Below are positions 9,218-18,774 of a stretch of 50,250 nucleotides of DNA, one piece after another. Position 1 is the first letter of the stretch. Each line of letters starts with the position of its first letter. The DNA is from Ignavibacteriaceae bacterium (lineage in GTDB: Bacteria > Bacteroidota > Ignavibacteria > Ignavibacteriales > Ignavibacteriaceae), in contig JABDPB010000052.1 in assembly GCA_013042995.1 (NCBI GenBank), positions 1 to 50,250 of the forward strand. The letters run 5' to 3'. Below the pieces are notes generated by a model. That model was not told the origin of the DNA. It saw only the letters and a program-made list of their open reading frames with translations, and ran no database searches. The position numbers and the translations under genes were made by a program.

Positions 9218-9310
9218 GAGGAAGCCAATGTAAAATTTTAAATAACTATATTAGCCAAGTAAGCTTAGATAATCAATTATATTCGAAGTGCATTCGTTTA
9301 CTTTTTCTTA

Positions 9311-9934
9311 ATGAAATATCCTGAAAAAATAAAAACAGTTCAAAAACAAAGTGATTTCACTCTAAAAGAAAAAAAGTCTGTGTTTATTGCAATTGTTTTT
9401 CCCCTATCAAATCAAAATGAAGCAGGTAAACATCTTAAAACATTAAAGAAAAAATACTACGATGCATCGCATTACTGTTATGCATTTAAGCTTTTGGATA
9501 GAACGCAAAAAAGTTCTGACGCAGGCGAACCTCATGGAACTGCAGGTATTAGAATACTCAATGCAATTGATCATTTCGAACTAACCAATAGTATGGTTGT
9601 GGTTATTCGTTATTTTGGAGGAGTAAAACTGGGAATCAGTCTGCTTGGTAAATCTTATTACTCCGCTGCTTATGAGTCCCTTATATTAGCAAAAAAAGTA
9701 ACGAAAGAGTTATTTCAAAAAGTAAAAATTATTACAGAGTTTGAACATTTGAGTATTGTTCACAATTTGCTCTCTGATTCCGAATCACATATCGAAAAAA
9801 CTGAACACAATACCGCTACAGAAATATTCTGTCTTATAAAACCTTCAAAAATAAATGAAATTCGAACAAAAATACGGAATAAAAGCTTGGGTAGAGTAAA
9901 TTATAACCCAATTGATGAATATTTATACTTGTAA
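9311..9934 (+). CDS. YigZ/IMPACT (UPF0029) family protein
   Basis: A 207-residue protein with the family core SDAGEPHGTAGIRIL followed by VVVIRYFGGVKLG (about residues 72-115). A smaller C-terminal ferredoxin-like domain (DUF1949 type) follows. The eukaryotic relative IMPACT modulates translation stress signalling; the bacterial role is not established. The start is ATG 9311. The second MarR gene begins 118 bp downstream on the same strand but has its own promoter-like region. Confidence 0.92.
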   Translation: MKYPEKIKTVQKQSDFTLKEKKSVFIAIVFPLSNQNEAGKHLKTLKKKYYDASHYCYAFKLLDRTQKSSDAGEPHGTAGIRILNAIDHFELTNSMVVVIRYFGGVKLGISLLGKSYYSAAYESLILAKKVTKELFQKVKIITEFEHLSIVHNLLSDSESHIEKTEHNTATEIFCLIKPSKINEIRTKIRNKSLGRVNYNPIDEYLYL

Positions 9935-9987
9935 ATATCTTGATCTTGCAAAAGTTGAATTAAAAAATTATTCTCAAATCTTGATTA

Positions 9988-10010
9988 AAATATCGTTATT
10001 GGCGATATTT
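9988..10010. promoter_or_regulatory. Candidate MarR operator (8-bp palindrome)
   Basis: AAATATCG (9988-9995) and CGATATTT (10003-10010) are perfect inverted repeats with a 7-nt spacer, centred 54 bp before the MarR start codon. The size and half-site spacing suit a MarR dimer, and the site overlaps the likely -35. Autorepression is inferred. No identical site was found before the paralogue at 3307. Confidence 0.5.
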
Positions 10011-10027
10011 GATATAAACAATATTTA
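9999..10027 (+). promoter_or_regulatory. Candidate promoter of the second MarR gene
   Basis: TTGGCG (9999-10004) and TATTTA (10022-10027) are separated by 17 nt, a sigma70-like arrangement. The palindrome at 9988-10010 covers the -35. An alternative pair, TTGATT (9981-9986) and GATATT (10004-10009), also has 17-nt spacing. Both would be blocked by a protein on the palindrome. Confidence 0.4.
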
Positions 10028-10052
10028 CGTTTACACAAAACATGGGGAAACC

Positions 10053-10502
10053 ATGGACAGTAATCACACAGCGGAGCGTCTTGCCAATCTTACCTTCAGC
10101 TTGTTAGCAAACTGCCAAGAAAAAGAAGTTCGTCTTGCCGAAATCCACAATCTTACCCAAGCCGAGTTCAGGTGTTTAAGATTGTTTGGAACCGATGAAA
10201 GCCTCAATAATAAACAAATTGCCGAACGTATGAATTTAAGTCCGAGCAGACTTACCAGAATTATAGACGGACTGGTACAGAAAGCTTACATAAACAGGGA
10301 AATTGATCCGAATGACAGAAGGAATATGAGAGTTACTTTATCTCGACGGGGTAAACATTTGGTGAACCAACTAAACAGGGCTTATGTTGATATCCATCAT
10401 GAAATATTAGAGGATATTGATAAAGACCAGCACGAGCCTTTGATTGTTGCAATGGAACATTTGTTGGGTGCACTGGAGAAATGGCTGCAGAAACCGGACT
10501 AG
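10053..10502 (+). CDS. MarR-family transcriptional regulator (paralogue 2)
   Basis: I place the start at ATG 10053 because it follows a GGGGAAA Shine-Dalgarno and gives 149 residues, exactly the length of the paralogue at 2858-3307. The frame is open further upstream to 9912, but that part would overlap the YigZ gene and the promoter palindrome. HTH (ESLNNKQIAERMNLSPSRL) and wing (NDRRNMRVTLSRRGK) are well preserved. It is about 68% identical to paralogue 1. The two genes lie in opposite orientation 6.7 kb apart, pointing outward around six other genes. Ligand and targets are unknown. Confidence 0.92.
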   Translation: MDSNHTAERLANLTFSLLANCQEKEVRLAEIHNLTQAEFRCLRLFGTDESLNNKQIAERMNLSPSRLTRIIDGLVQKAYINREIDPNDRRNMRVTLSRRGKHLVNQLNRAYVDIHHEILEDIDKDQHEPLIVAMEHLLGALEKWLQKPD

Positions 10503-10503
10503 T

Positions 10504-10938
10504 TTACTTCAAGTGTTTTAGGTGATTTAGATATTTTTTTACAGATTCAAGATCTGCCAACATTAAATTTAGATTGTTAAAGCTATCTTGATTTAAAGAA
10601 AGATAACTTTCTTCAAAGAAGTCTATTGTACTTTCTTCAGAACCTTTGAGTAATGTTCTAAACTGCTCAATTACTTTTTTCATATTTTCTGTAATATCTG
10701 TTTTAACGTGATCGATGCTTTCTACTTCAGGAATGCCGGGAGCTTTATTTACAACTCTCATTAATCCTTTAATATATTTTGCTGTGAATGCGAGCTCGCT
10801 AAACTCCTCTTCTTTTTTTAGTTCAACTGCAGTAGAAATTATTTTCCGGACATCATCTTTTTTGTTCAGAGGATGATTTGTGAACTTTTCTGCATTATTT
10901 AAGAATTCTTCAAGTGGTAGATTTAAAAACATTTTCAA
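10504..10938 (-). CDS. Hypothetical helical protein
   Basis: A 144-residue, largely alpha-helical, charged soluble protein with no signal peptide, membrane segment or cysteine cluster. It starts MKMFLNLPLEEFLNNAEK. It lies 11 bp after the O-methyltransferase stop on the same strand, so it is probably co-transcribed. Its stop is 1 bp from the convergent MarR stop. I do not recognise a family. Normal codon content for the region and the tight spacing support a real gene. Confidence 0.65.
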   Translation of the reverse strand: MKMFLNLPLEEFLNNAEKFTNHPLNKKDDVRKIISTAVELKKEEEFSELAFTAKYIKGLMRVVNKAPGIPEVESIDHVKTDITENMKKVIEQFRTLLKGSEESTIDFFEESYLSLNQDSFNNLNLMLADLESVKKYLNHLKHLK

Positions 10939-10949
10939 TTTAGATTAAT

Positions 10950-11591
10950 TCATTTTTTAATTCCAAATCCTAAACCATCTCCAATAGGTAAAATAGTTGC
11001 TTTAAGATTTGGCTGGCTCATGAAAATTTTATTAAACGCTCTTATATGCTTTGTTGATTCTTTAAACTTCTGTGGCACCCTGCCTGAGGCTGCAAAACCC
11101 TGCCAGAGTAAATTATCAACAATAATCACACCGCCTCGCTTAAGCAACACCATTGAAAAGTCGAACAGACGTTTATAATCTTCTTTGTCCGAATCAAGGA
11201 AGATAAAATCGTATTTTTTCTTTAGCTGTGGCATAATATTTAATGCGTCACCTTCAAGTAATTTAATTTTCATTCCGGCGCGTGATTTTTGAATAAATCT
11301 TTTTGCCGTTGCAATATTATCTGTGCTCTTTTCAATTGTGTGAACTTGTGATTTGCCTTTTAGTTCTCTTGCAATTCTAATTGTTGTATAAGCAATGGCT
11401 GTCCCGAGTTCAAGTACACGTTTTGGATTAATCATTCGAACAATCTGTTCTATGAATTCAGCAGACTGCCAGAAAAGTATTGGAACATTGTTTTCCTGTG
11501 CAAATTTTTCCATTTCCTTTAAAAGATCATCATTTTCTTTTCTAAATGAAGAAATGTATTTGAGTTGAGTGGGGTTAAAAATTTTATTCAT
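10950..11591 (-). CDS. SAM-dependent O-methyltransferase (family 3, CCoAMT-like)
   Basis: The 213-residue size is typical of the bacterial O-methyltransferase family 3. The SAM-binding motif I is VLELGTAIAYTTIRIA, DFIFLDSDKEDYKRLFD carries the metal/SAM acid residues, and GGVIIVDNLLW is the next conserved strand. Family members methylate catechols or, in the TrmR branch, the wobble 5-hydroxyuridine of tRNA. A tRNA role is plausible because no secondary-metabolite genes are nearby, but this is inference. It is followed 11 bp later by the unknown gene at 10504. Confidence 0.9.
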   Translation of the reverse strand: MNKIFNPTQLKYISSFRKENDDLLKEMEKFAQENNVPILFWQSAEFIEQIVRMINPKRVLELGTAIAYTTIRIARELKGKSQVHTIEKSTDNIATAKRFIQKSRAGMKIKLLEGDALNIMPQLKKKYDFIFLDSDKEDYKRLFDFSMVLLKRGGVIIVDNLLWQGFAASGRVPQKFKESTKHIRAFNKIFMSQPNLKATILPIGDGLGFGIKK

Positions 11592-11680
11592 TTTGTTTTA
11601 ACTATTTGAATTCTGTAAAAATTAAAATTAAAAAAAAATAAGCTAAAATGTTTGAATGAAACTGGAGAAAATGTCAGAAA

Positions 11681-11709
11681 ATTACTACTTCACAAAGGAA
11701 TGAAGTAAC
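11681..11709 (-). terminator. Weak candidate terminator after the subtilase
   Basis: TACTTCA (11686-11692) and TGAAGTA (11701-11707) form a 7-bp hairpin with an 8-nt loop, 27 bp after the protease stop. On the minus strand a short T-rich stretch (AATTTTCTG) follows. The T-run is short, so efficiency is doubtful. Confidence 0.35.
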
Positions 11710-11733
11710 TAAAAATATAGGGTAAAAGATATC

Positions 11734-13719
11734 CTAACGAAGTAAAATGAGGCTTCTGCTGTATTTTTTCCCATCCAAATCAATTAATAAATAATAAGCG
11801 CCCGATGAAACAGAAATTTTGTTTTCTGAATCACCGAACCAAGTAAATTCATTCGTTCCTGCGTTTGTAATACCGCTGTACTTCTTAACCTGCTGCCCCA
11901 ATGCATCTATTATTACAATGCTGAAGTTTTCATTTCCTGCAGATTTGATTTGAATAGTAGTATATACCTGAGTGGCTGGTACAAAAGGATTGGGAAATGG
12001 ATCGCTTATAACAAAATCTGTATACTCCTTTATCAGATCAAGATTTAGTTGAACATTAAACTGACCATAGAAAAATTTGTAAACATCTTCAAACGGATCT
12101 CGAAATGAGTTGCTATTGAAATCATTGTAAGTTAAATAAAAATTTACCAGATCACCGCTAAATAAATAAGAGGGAAAAAGAAAATTGTAAGAATATTCAC
12201 CGTCAAATAGCATGTTCTCTTCAATATATTCGTCTCCGCTTGTTGTGTAATGAATCTTTACTGTCTGCGGATTTATATTCTCTCTTTCCAAAAACATTTT
12301 TATTACTTTGAAAGAACCTTCTACTTCCATCAGGTTTGGAAATTCAATTGCATCCACTGCAGAAATTAAACCATAGCCTCTTTCGAAATCGGGTGCTTTG
12401 CTACTAGCTGCGGTCTCGAATAAAATGTTTCTCACTTGTGTATTTTTCAAATGTGGGTGTGCAGATAATAATAGTGCTGCTATACCGCTGGCTATTGGAG
12501 CAGCCACAGAAGTTCCGCTTGCGTTTATATATCCACTATTATTTCCAGCTTGTGCACAATAAACACCCACACCTTGTGTGACCAAATCAGGTTTAATTCT
12601 GCCATCCGATGTAGGCCCCCTGCTGCTGAAATCTGCAACCTGATTATTATTATTAACCGCACCAATACCCAAAGTGTTAAAACCATCAGCAGGAGAAATA
12701 ATATAAAACCACGAATTGTTACCCTCATTTCCAGCAGAGGTAACAGTAACAACTCCCCTTCTGAAAGCCAGTTCTGCAGCGCGTGTTACAATAGCTGTTT
12801 TCCCATCCATATCTCTGTAAGTGTAAGAAAATTCAGAAGGAAAGATGTTGTAGCCAAGCGAACTGCTTGTGATATCAACGCCATTTCTTTCCATCCATTC
12901 AAGTGCTGCAGCATAGTTATCCTCTTCAACGTGAGTTTCGCTCCTCACATCTTCAGTTTTAGCAAGAATAAAATCTGAACCAAATGCAGAGCCAATTAAT
13001 GTGCTGTCTTTAAATCCTCCAACAATTGAAAATACAAGTGTACCGTGATTGTGTTGTGTAGGATGATCGGATGAATCGTTTGCAGTTGAAGAATCTTTAA
13101 ATACGAAATCGTATTCGGATAGTACATTTGTATTTACAAGAGATTCATGATTTTTCCAATCGAAACCAGTGTCAAGCAATCCCAACAAAACACCATCGCC
13201 GGTAATTCCTTTTGAGTGAACGATCGGAATTTCCGATAATTGAAGTTGAGCAAATGACTGTCCATAGCCAAAATCGTTTTGATTATCAGGCTTTTTGAAT
13301 GAAGGAGCAATTAAGGCTTTGGGCTGATTAAAAACCAAGATTTTTACAGGTTCAATTCTTTCAACAAAACTATATGATATTATTTGTTGAACTTGTTCAT
13401 CTGTTAAATATGCAGATATCGAATTAAACCAATTAAGTCTGTTTTCAATTTCAATCCCAAGTAATATTATCTGATTTAAATAATCTTCATTTAGAGGAAC
13501 ATCTTCATAAGTAATAAAGTTTTGTTCGCTCATATGTTTAATTCTTCTTTGAATGCTTTTCTCTGAAAGCTGCTCGAAAGCTAAGTTATATGAATCGGAA
13601 CCTTTTTCTAAAACTATTCCTTTTTCAATTCCTTTATCTTTAAAATAAATGAAGTGTTTAGATTGTGGGGAAATCAAATCAGAACTAAGAAATACTAAAA
13701 TGAAAACAAAGATTTTCAT
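11734..13719 (-). CDS. Secreted subtilisin-like (S8) serine protease with T9SS C-terminal domain
   Basis: A 661-residue exported protease. It has a signal peptide (1-20), a propeptide-like region (about 40-140) and an S8 domain (about 165-455). The catalytic triad is D183 (LLDTGFDW), H225 (HNHGTLV) and S404 (SGTSVAAPIASG), with oxyanion N331 (TSAGNEGNN). A beta-rich linker follows. The last 90 residues are a type A T9SS sorting domain, with DPFPNPFVPATQ at its start and a GAYYLLIDLDGKKYSRSLIL ending. It should be exported through T9SS and cleaved or anchored at the surface. It follows lepB by 21 bp, but operon membership may be fortuitous. Confidence 0.96.
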   Translation of the reverse strand: MKIFVFILVFLSSDLISPQSKHFIYFKDKGIEKGIVLEKGSDSYNLAFEQLSEKSIQRRIKHMSEQNFITYEDVPLNEDYLNQIILLGIEIENRLNWFNSISAYLTDEQVQQIISYSFVERIEPVKILVFNQPKALIAPSFKKPDNQNDFGYGQSFAQLQLSEIPIVHSKGITGDGVLLGLLDTGFDWKNHESLVNTNVLSEYDFVFKDSSTANDSSDHPTQHNHGTLVFSIVGGFKDSTLIGSAFGSDFILAKTEDVRSETHVEEDNYAAALEWMERNGVDITSSSLGYNIFPSEFSYTYRDMDGKTAIVTRAAELAFRRGVVTVTSAGNEGNNSWFYIISPADGFNTLGIGAVNNNNQVADFSSRGPTSDGRIKPDLVTQGVGVYCAQAGNNSGYINASGTSVAAPIASGIAALLLSAHPHLKNTQVRNILFETAASSKAPDFERGYGLISAVDAIEFPNLMEVEGSFKVIKMFLERENINPQTVKIHYTTSGDEYIEENMLFDGEYSYNFLFPSYLFSGDLVNFYLTYNDFNSNSFRDPFEDVYKFFYGQFNVQLNLDLIKEYTDFVISDPFPNPFVPATQVYTTIQIKSAGNENFSIVIIDALGQQVKKYSGITNAGTNEFTWFGDSENKISVSSGAYYLLIDLDGKKYSRSLILLR

Positions 13720-13740
13720 AATTGGTAATTCAACAAATGA

Positions 13741-14598
13741 TTATTCAACAGCTTTAAATAGCCTGTCTGCTCTGATTGCTGAAAGGAATCCGAGTGGACC
13801 TGGTGCGACTTTATCCTTATTAACAGACCAATAAATGAGTATTGCTTCGCCTACTATCATTTTGTCGGTAATGAATCCGAAATACCTGCTGTCCATGCTT
13901 TTATCAAGATTATCACCGACAACAAAATAATGATCCTGTGTTAATATATATTCTTGAATGGGTTTACCGTTCAATGTAATTACAGATCCTTCTAAAATTA
14001 ATGAGCGCTCACCATAATCCATTACAATTACAGACTGCCACCATTCAAAATTCTTGGGTGTGATTTTAATTGTGTCACCTTTTGCGGGGATAATAATCGG
14101 ACCGTAATTATCCTTATTCCATTTGCAGCCTGGCGGATAAATGCCCTCTTCTTTTACCCAAGCACCACGTAAGTTTTCTTCAGTAATTTTTAGTGTGGAA
14201 GGGAATTTAATCTTTTTTGTGTTTACAAAAAATTCTTTATTAATTATTTGGAGAGTATCATTTGGGCAAGCAACAATTCTTTTAATGAATTTAGAATTAT
14301 TCATTAGTGAATCGCGATAAAAGTCTTTTGGAAATTCAAACACCACAAGATTATTAATTACCGGTTTTCCTATTGGAAAAAGTTTTGTATTAGGAATTGG
14401 AAAATTTATAATTGGAATTTCCCGCGGTGAGGAAAAATCATAAGCAATTTTATTAACAATAATAAAATCGCCCGGCATAAGCGTGTTTTCCATCGAGCTG
14501 CTCGGTATCTGAAAAGCATCCAATAGAAAAGCTTTTACAACTATGGCTGCAATAAATACTAAAAATAAAACCTTAAATAATTTAATCAGCTTTTTGAT
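13741..14598 (-). CDS. lepB: Signal peptidase I, probable AUC start codon
   Basis: This membrane protease cleaves signal peptides. The catalytic serine is in IPSSSMENTL (S35 with my start), the general-base lysine is in SKFIKRIVACPND (K106), and the C-terminal VVGDNLDKSMDSRYFG box is intact. The first conventional start, TTG 14521-14523, would remove the N-terminal anchor. The frame extends upstream through IKKLIKLFKVLFLVFIAAIV, which is a transmembrane anchor as the family requires. The upstream stop is at 14620-14622, and no ATG, GTG or TTG lies between them in this frame. ATC at 14596-14598 follows GAGGA (14605-14609) by 6 nt and is my start, giving 285 residues. It lies 28 bp after lepA, the usual partner of lepB. 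Confidence 0.9.
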   Translation of the reverse strand: MKKLIKLFKVLFLVFIAAIVVKAFLLDAFQIPSSSMENTLMPGDFIIVNKIAYDFSSPREIPIINFPIPNTKLFPIGKPVINNLVVFEFPKDFYRDSLMNNSKFIKRIVACPNDTLQIINKEFFVNTKKIKFPSTLKITEENLRGAWVKEEGIYPPGCKWNKDNYGPIIIPAKGDTIKITPKNFEWWQSVIVMDYGERSLILEGSVITLNGKPIQEYILTQDHYFVVGDNLDKSMDSRYFGFITDKMIVGEAILIYWSVNKDKVAPGPLGFLSAIRADRLFKAVE

Positions 14599-14626
14599 AT
14601 CAAATCCTCTAAAAAATAATTATACT

Positions 14627-16420
14627 TCACTCATCAATTTGTAGTAATGCTAAAAAAGCTTCCTGCGGTATTTCCACATTTCCCACCTGTTTCATTCGTT
14701 TCTTACCTTCTCTCTGCTTCTCTAACAATTTTCTTTTTCTTGTAATATCACCACCGTAACATTTTGCAAGTACATTTTTTCTCAAGGCTCTAACGTTTGA
14801 CTTTGAAATTATTTTTGAGCCGATTGCTGCCTGAATTGAAACTTCAAACATTTGACGTGGAATTAATTCTTTTAATTTAGAACAAACTTTTCTTCCCCAA
14901 TCGTAAGCTTTATCTTTGTGCACAATCATCGAAAGAGCATCTACAGGATCATTGTTTAGGAGAATATCTAATTTTACTAATTCAGATTTATAATAGCCTG
15001 CATATTCATAATCGAAAGAAGCATAACCACGCGTGGTTGATTTAAGTTTATCATAAAAATCAAAAATAATTTCAGAAAGCGGAAAATCGTACTGCAGGTC
15101 TGCTCTTGTAGGGTCCAGATAGGTCGTATTTTTATAGATTCCTCTTTTATCCATTGCGAGCTTCATAATATTTCCAACATATTCGCTCGGAGTAACTATC
15201 TGAGCCTTAATAAATGGTTCCTCAATATAATCAATTTCTCCGAGAGGTGGCATTTCAGCAGGGTTATCAACAATTATTTTTTCTGCGCTTTTGGTGTAAA
15301 CAAAATATTCTACATTCGGCAAGGTTGTTATTATTGTTTGATCATACTCACGATGCAGTCTTTCCTGCACAATCTCCATATGAAGCAATCCCAGGAATCC
15401 GCATCTAAATCCAAAACCAAGTGCGGCAGAGGTTTCCGGCTGAAATATTAAAGCAGAGTCATTTAATCTAAATCTATCTAATGCGTCTCGCAATCCTTCG
15501 TAATCATCTGAGTTGGTTGGATAAAGTCCACTATAAACCATCGGTTTTACATCTTTGTAGCCTGGCAGAGGTTTTTCAGCACCGTTTTTTGCGTGGGTTA
15601 CTGTATCGCCAACTTTAGCATTCTTCAAATCTTTAATACCAGCTATTAAATATCCAACATCACCAGCAGAAAGTTCAGATGTTTTAGCTTTACGCAAACC
15701 TAACACACCAATTTCTTCAGCTTCCATTACATGATGAGATGCAAAAAATTTTATTTTATCATTAGTGTGAATTTTTCCGTTAAAAATTCTTATGTAAGCA
15801 ATCGCACCACGGTAAGGATCAAATATTGAATCAAAAATTAGTGCCTGCAAAGGTTCATTCGGTTCACCTTTTGGTGGTGGAATTTTCCGCACAACCGCTT
15901 CTAGCAAATCATCAATTCCTAAATTAGCTTTTGCGCTTACTTTTAGGATATGCTCTTCCTCACATCCAATTAAATCTATTATTTGATGAGCCACCTTTTC
16001 AGTTTCGGCGCTGGGTAAATCAATTTTATTTATAACAGGAATAATTTCTAATCCTGCTTCAATTGAGAGATAAAGATTACTGATAGTCTGTGCTTCTACA
16101 CCCTGCGCTGCATCAACAACCAACAATGCTCCTTCACAAGCTGCTAGAGATCGTGAAACTTCGTAGCTAAAATCAACGTGTCCAGGAGTATCAATTAGAT
16201 TGAGTACATATTTTTTATTATCCCTTGCTTTGTAATTCATTTGAATAGCGTGTGATTTTATAGTAATTCCACGCTCCCTCTCAAGATCCATATTATCAAG
16301 AACCTGATCTTTGGCTTCCCTAGCTGTTACAGCACCGGTTTTTTCAAGTAAACGGTCTGCAATAGTAGATTTTCCGTGATCTATGTGAGCAACTATGCAA
16401 AAATTTCTTATGTGTTTCAT
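14627..16420 (-). CDS. lepA: Elongation factor 4 (ribosomal back-translocase)
   Basis: A 597-residue translational GTPase of normal LepA length. GTPase motifs are AHIDHGKST (G1, about 11-19), the ERGITIK switch, DTPGHVDF (G3) and NKIDLP (G4). The EF4-specific C-terminal domain is recognisable from [14 protein letters not shown] and [22 protein letters not shown]. It acts on stalled or mistranslocated ribosomes. lepB follows 28 bp downstream, a widely conserved pairing. Confidence 0.99.
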   Translation of the reverse strand: MKHIRNFCIVAHIDHGKSTIADRLLEKTGAVTAREAKDQVLDNMDLERERGITIKSHAIQMNYKARDNKKYVLNLIDTPGHVDFSYEVSRSLAACEGALLVVDAAQGVEAQTISNLYLSIEAGLEIIPVINKIDLPSAETEKVAHQIIDLIGCEEEHILKVSAKANLGIDDLLEAVVRKIPPPKGEPNEPLQALIFDSIFDPYRGAIAYIRIFNGKIHTNDKIKFFASHHVMEAEEIGVLGLRKAKTSELSAGDVGYLIAGIKDLKNAKVGDTVTHAKNGAEKPLPGYKDVKPMVYSGLYPTNSDDYEGLRDALDRFRLNDSALIFQPETSAALGFGFRCGFLGLLHMEIVQERLHREYDQTIITTLPNVEYFVYTKSAEKIIVDNPAEMPPLGEIDYIEEPFIKAQIVTPSEYVGNIMKLAMDKRGIYKNTTYLDPTRADLQYDFPLSEIIFDFYDKLKSTTRGYASFDYEYAGYYKSELVKLDILLNNDPVDALSMIVHKDKAYDWGRKVCSKLKELIPRQMFEVSIQAAIGSKIISKSNVRALRKNVLAKCYGGDITRKRKLLEKQREGKKRMKQVGNVEIPQEAFLALLQIDE

Positions 16421-16488
16421 ATGTAAAGATAAATGATGTGTAAATATAGCGAGGGGTTATAACTTATTAAAGATAGTTTGCTTTACAG

Positions 16489-17460
16489 TTATTTATGAAA
16501 CGAATAAATTGCTAAACTCTGAGCCTCTTCCATTTTCGAAATTGTATTTACAATAATTCCCTCACGCAATGCATTTTCAGATACTTTCATTTCTGTTAGC
16601 TTAAAAGTTTCAAAAACCTGGCTAAGTATAAGCAGTCCCGCAGGAATTATATCAGCTCTTTTAATTTCCATTCCTTCAATAAATAGACGATCTACAGGTG
16701 ATTTACATTTTAGAATATCTTCAGTCAATTCAAAAATTTCATTAGCAGAAAAAACAAATCCGTTCATTGATTTTCTAAACTCACTCAATCTTCTAAATGA
16801 AATAATAGATGCTGCAGCCACAATAGTTCCCGAAGTTCCAACAGCAAAATCAAATTTATGTGCAGAATGAAGATTTGAATTAGTATTTATTTTATCCTGT
16901 ATGTACTGTCTGCATAAATCAATCCCGGGATCCGTCAAAATATAATCCGGAAAAAACATTTTACTTAACCGCACAGCACCAATTTTAATGCTTTCAGCAA
17001 ATTCTGACGCGCCGTGTTGGCCCAGCAGAAATTCTGTACTTCCACCGCCTATATCAATACAAAGAATTCTGTTATGCTCTACCTCAAGTGCATTTTGTAC
17101 TCCAAGATAAATTAATTCGGCTTCGGCTTTGCCGTTTATTGCTTCAACACTGATTCCGGTTTCTTCGTAAACTCTTTCGATAAATTCATTTTTATTTTTC
17201 GCCTCTCTAACAGCACTTGTAGCAATTGCTCTGATTTCAGCCTTGTAAAACAGAGCTATCTTTCCAAAATCTCTTAGTATATCTATTGCTTTTTCAATTT
17301 CACCTTCTGAAATAATTTTAAACCCATCTCTATGTGAACCAAGGCGAATCACTTCTCTTTCACGGTCTACTATTTTAAAAGTGCCATCCTTTTTTATTTC
17401 TACAATAATCAAATGAAATGAATTTGTGCCCATATCTATTGCAGCAATGCACTTTTTCAT
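16489..17460 (-). CDS. Ppx/GppA family phosphatase
   Basis: A 323-residue ASKHA-fold protein. The phosphate-1 loop is AIDMGTNSFHLIIVEI, the phosphate-2 region is ILCIDIGGGSTEFLLG, and ATSAVREAKN carries the usual catalytic neighbourhood. Length matches the short, two-subdomain Ppx/GppA proteins without the C-terminal HD part. Such enzymes hydrolyse polyphosphate and/or pppGpp; which substrate dominates cannot be told. It overlaps the GT9 gene upstream by 4 bp. Confidence 0.93.
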   Translation of the reverse strand: MKKCIAAIDMGTNSFHLIIVEIKKDGTFKIVDREREVIRLGSHRDGFKIISEGEIEKAIDILRDFGKIALFYKAEIRAIATSAVREAKNKNEFIERVYEETGISVEAINGKAEAELIYLGVQNALEVEHNRILCIDIGGGSTEFLLGQHGASEFAESIKIGAVRLSKMFFPDYILTDPGIDLCRQYIQDKINTNSNLHSAHKFDFAVGTSGTIVAAASIISFRRLSEFRKSMNGFVFSANEIFELTEDILKCKSPVDRLFIEGMEIKRADIIPAGLLILSQVFETFKLTEMKVSENALREGIIVNTISKMEEAQSLAIYSFHK

Positions 17461-18557
17461 TTTTTAATCTCCCTATCATTTAAGATAATTGTGCAAAGAT
17501 GAAATACATCTTCAACTGATACATCTTCAATAAGTTCCGACTTTCGAATGAAATATTTATTCGAACCTATTGGCGCCCAGTTAAAAGGATTAGTGGGCCC
17601 GAAGATAGAAATTTGCGGAGTCTTTGTTGTACCCGCTACATGCATTATGCCTGTATCGTTTGAAATAAACAAATCGGATTTTGATATTAATGCAGCTACC
17701 TGCGGAATTGTTTTATTAGTATACTTACCAATCTTAACATCAACCTTCTTTTCAAGGCAGTTCAAATAGTCCTTTTCGAACTGACCTACCGTTAAGTAAA
17801 AATTTGCAGGGTAATCGGCTTCAATTTTTTTTATTAGTGAAGCGTATTTTTCTAATGACCACCTGTTATTTTGTTTACCAGCACCTGCATGCAATCCAAT
17901 GAGGTATTTCTTTTTCTCATGTGCAATTTCATTAATAAAATTATCTGCGGCAGAAGTATCAGTACCATTAAAACTTATTTCAGAAGTATAATTTTTTGTA
18001 TTTATTCTGAATGGGCGTACAATATCGAGACTGCGTTCAGATACATTTGAATCAGGATGTCTTCGCCAATCAAGATCAACTCTTTTATCGAAGAAAAATG
18101 CACTGTGGTTTGGTTTTCCTTCAAGTGATTTTGCACCAATTCTGATCTTTGATTTTGAAATTCGAGCAATCAAATTACTTGTAAATGAAATTGAAACAAC
18201 TACAGGCACAATTGCTAAATCATAACTCTCTCTTAGCAGTCGCCAGGTTTTCACTAGATAAGATGGATTTAATAGTCGCTTTTTATCGAATATATATATT
18301 CTATCCAAAAATTTATTTTTTACCATTCCGGGATAGTTGAAGGGGCTTACAACCAAGCTTATGTGTGAATCAGGATATGTTTCTTTTAATGCCCTGAAAA
18401 GTGAAACCCCAGCTAACAAATCGCCTAATTGATTATGCTGACGAATAATTAATATTTTTTGAGGATTGCCCAACTCCCTGCTTGCGTTTTCTTCAACTCC
18501 AAGCAGTGCTCTAAATATTCTTAAAAAGATATTTCGGAGGAATACTTTTTCAGCCAT
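17457..18557 (-). CDS. Glycosyltransferase family 9 (heptosyltransferase-like)
   Basis: A 366-residue GT-B enzyme. The N-terminal domain begins ILIIRQHNQLGDLLAGVSLFRAL, the pattern for binding the acceptor. The C-terminal donor-binding domain has IGLHAGAGKQNNRW and FISNDTGIMHVAGTTKTPQISIFGPTNP. GT9 enzymes add heptose to the lipopolysaccharide core, so it probably acts at the inner face of the inner membrane. The donor sugar is inferred from the family. It overlaps its neighbours on both sides (8 bp and 4 bp), indicating a tight operon. Confidence 0.93.
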   Translation of the reverse strand: MAEKVFLRNIFLRIFRALLGVEENASRELGNPQKILIIRQHNQLGDLLAGVSLFRALKETYPDSHISLVVSPFNYPGMVKNKFLDRIYIFDKKRLLNPSYLVKTWRLLRESYDLAIVPVVVSISFTSNLIARISKSKIRIGAKSLEGKPNHSAFFFDKRVDLDWRRHPDSNVSERSLDIVRPFRINTKNYTSEISFNGTDTSAADNFINEIAHEKKKYLIGLHAGAGKQNNRWSLEKYASLIKKIEADYPANFYLTVGQFEKDYLNCLEKKVDVKIGKYTNKTIPQVAALISKSDLFISNDTGIMHVAGTTKTPQISIFGPTNPFNWAPIGSNKYFIRKSELIEDVSVEDVFHLCTIILNDREIKK

Positions 18558-18774
18558 TATCCTTTTCTTTTATATTCCCCTCTTCGTCTTTTGAAATATC
18601 CCTGAATTCGGCTTCTTCAATATTATCAAACTGCTGCCTGATTTTTTCCTTTTCTTTTTCTCTGCTATCAATTTTGGATTTAATTCCTGCTGAGTAACTC
18701 ATTATTAACCTAACCAGTCGTACTATTAGAAAAATTAAAATCCCAACTACAATTACCTGTATAACTTTAATCAT
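18550..18774 (-). CDS. Small membrane protein, DUF4834-like
   Basis: A 74-residue protein with one N-terminal transmembrane helix (VIQVIVVGILIFLIVRLVRL) and a highly charged cytoplasmic tail containing EEAEFRDISKDEE. The architecture recalls the small DUF4834 proteins of Bacteroidota, but the match is only by appearance. It overlaps the deoxynucleoside kinase upstream by 4 bp and the GT9 gene downstream by 8 bp, so it is very likely a real co-translated gene. Confidence 0.7.
   Translation of the reverse strand: MIKVIQVIVVGILIFLIVRLVRLIMSYSAGIKSKIDSREKEKEKIRQQFDNIEEAEFRDISKDEEGNIKEKDNG

Noticed and set aside
12550..12978. 142-codon plus-strand ORF
   Set aside because: Antisense to the subtilase catalytic domain; only the minus frame shows the triad.
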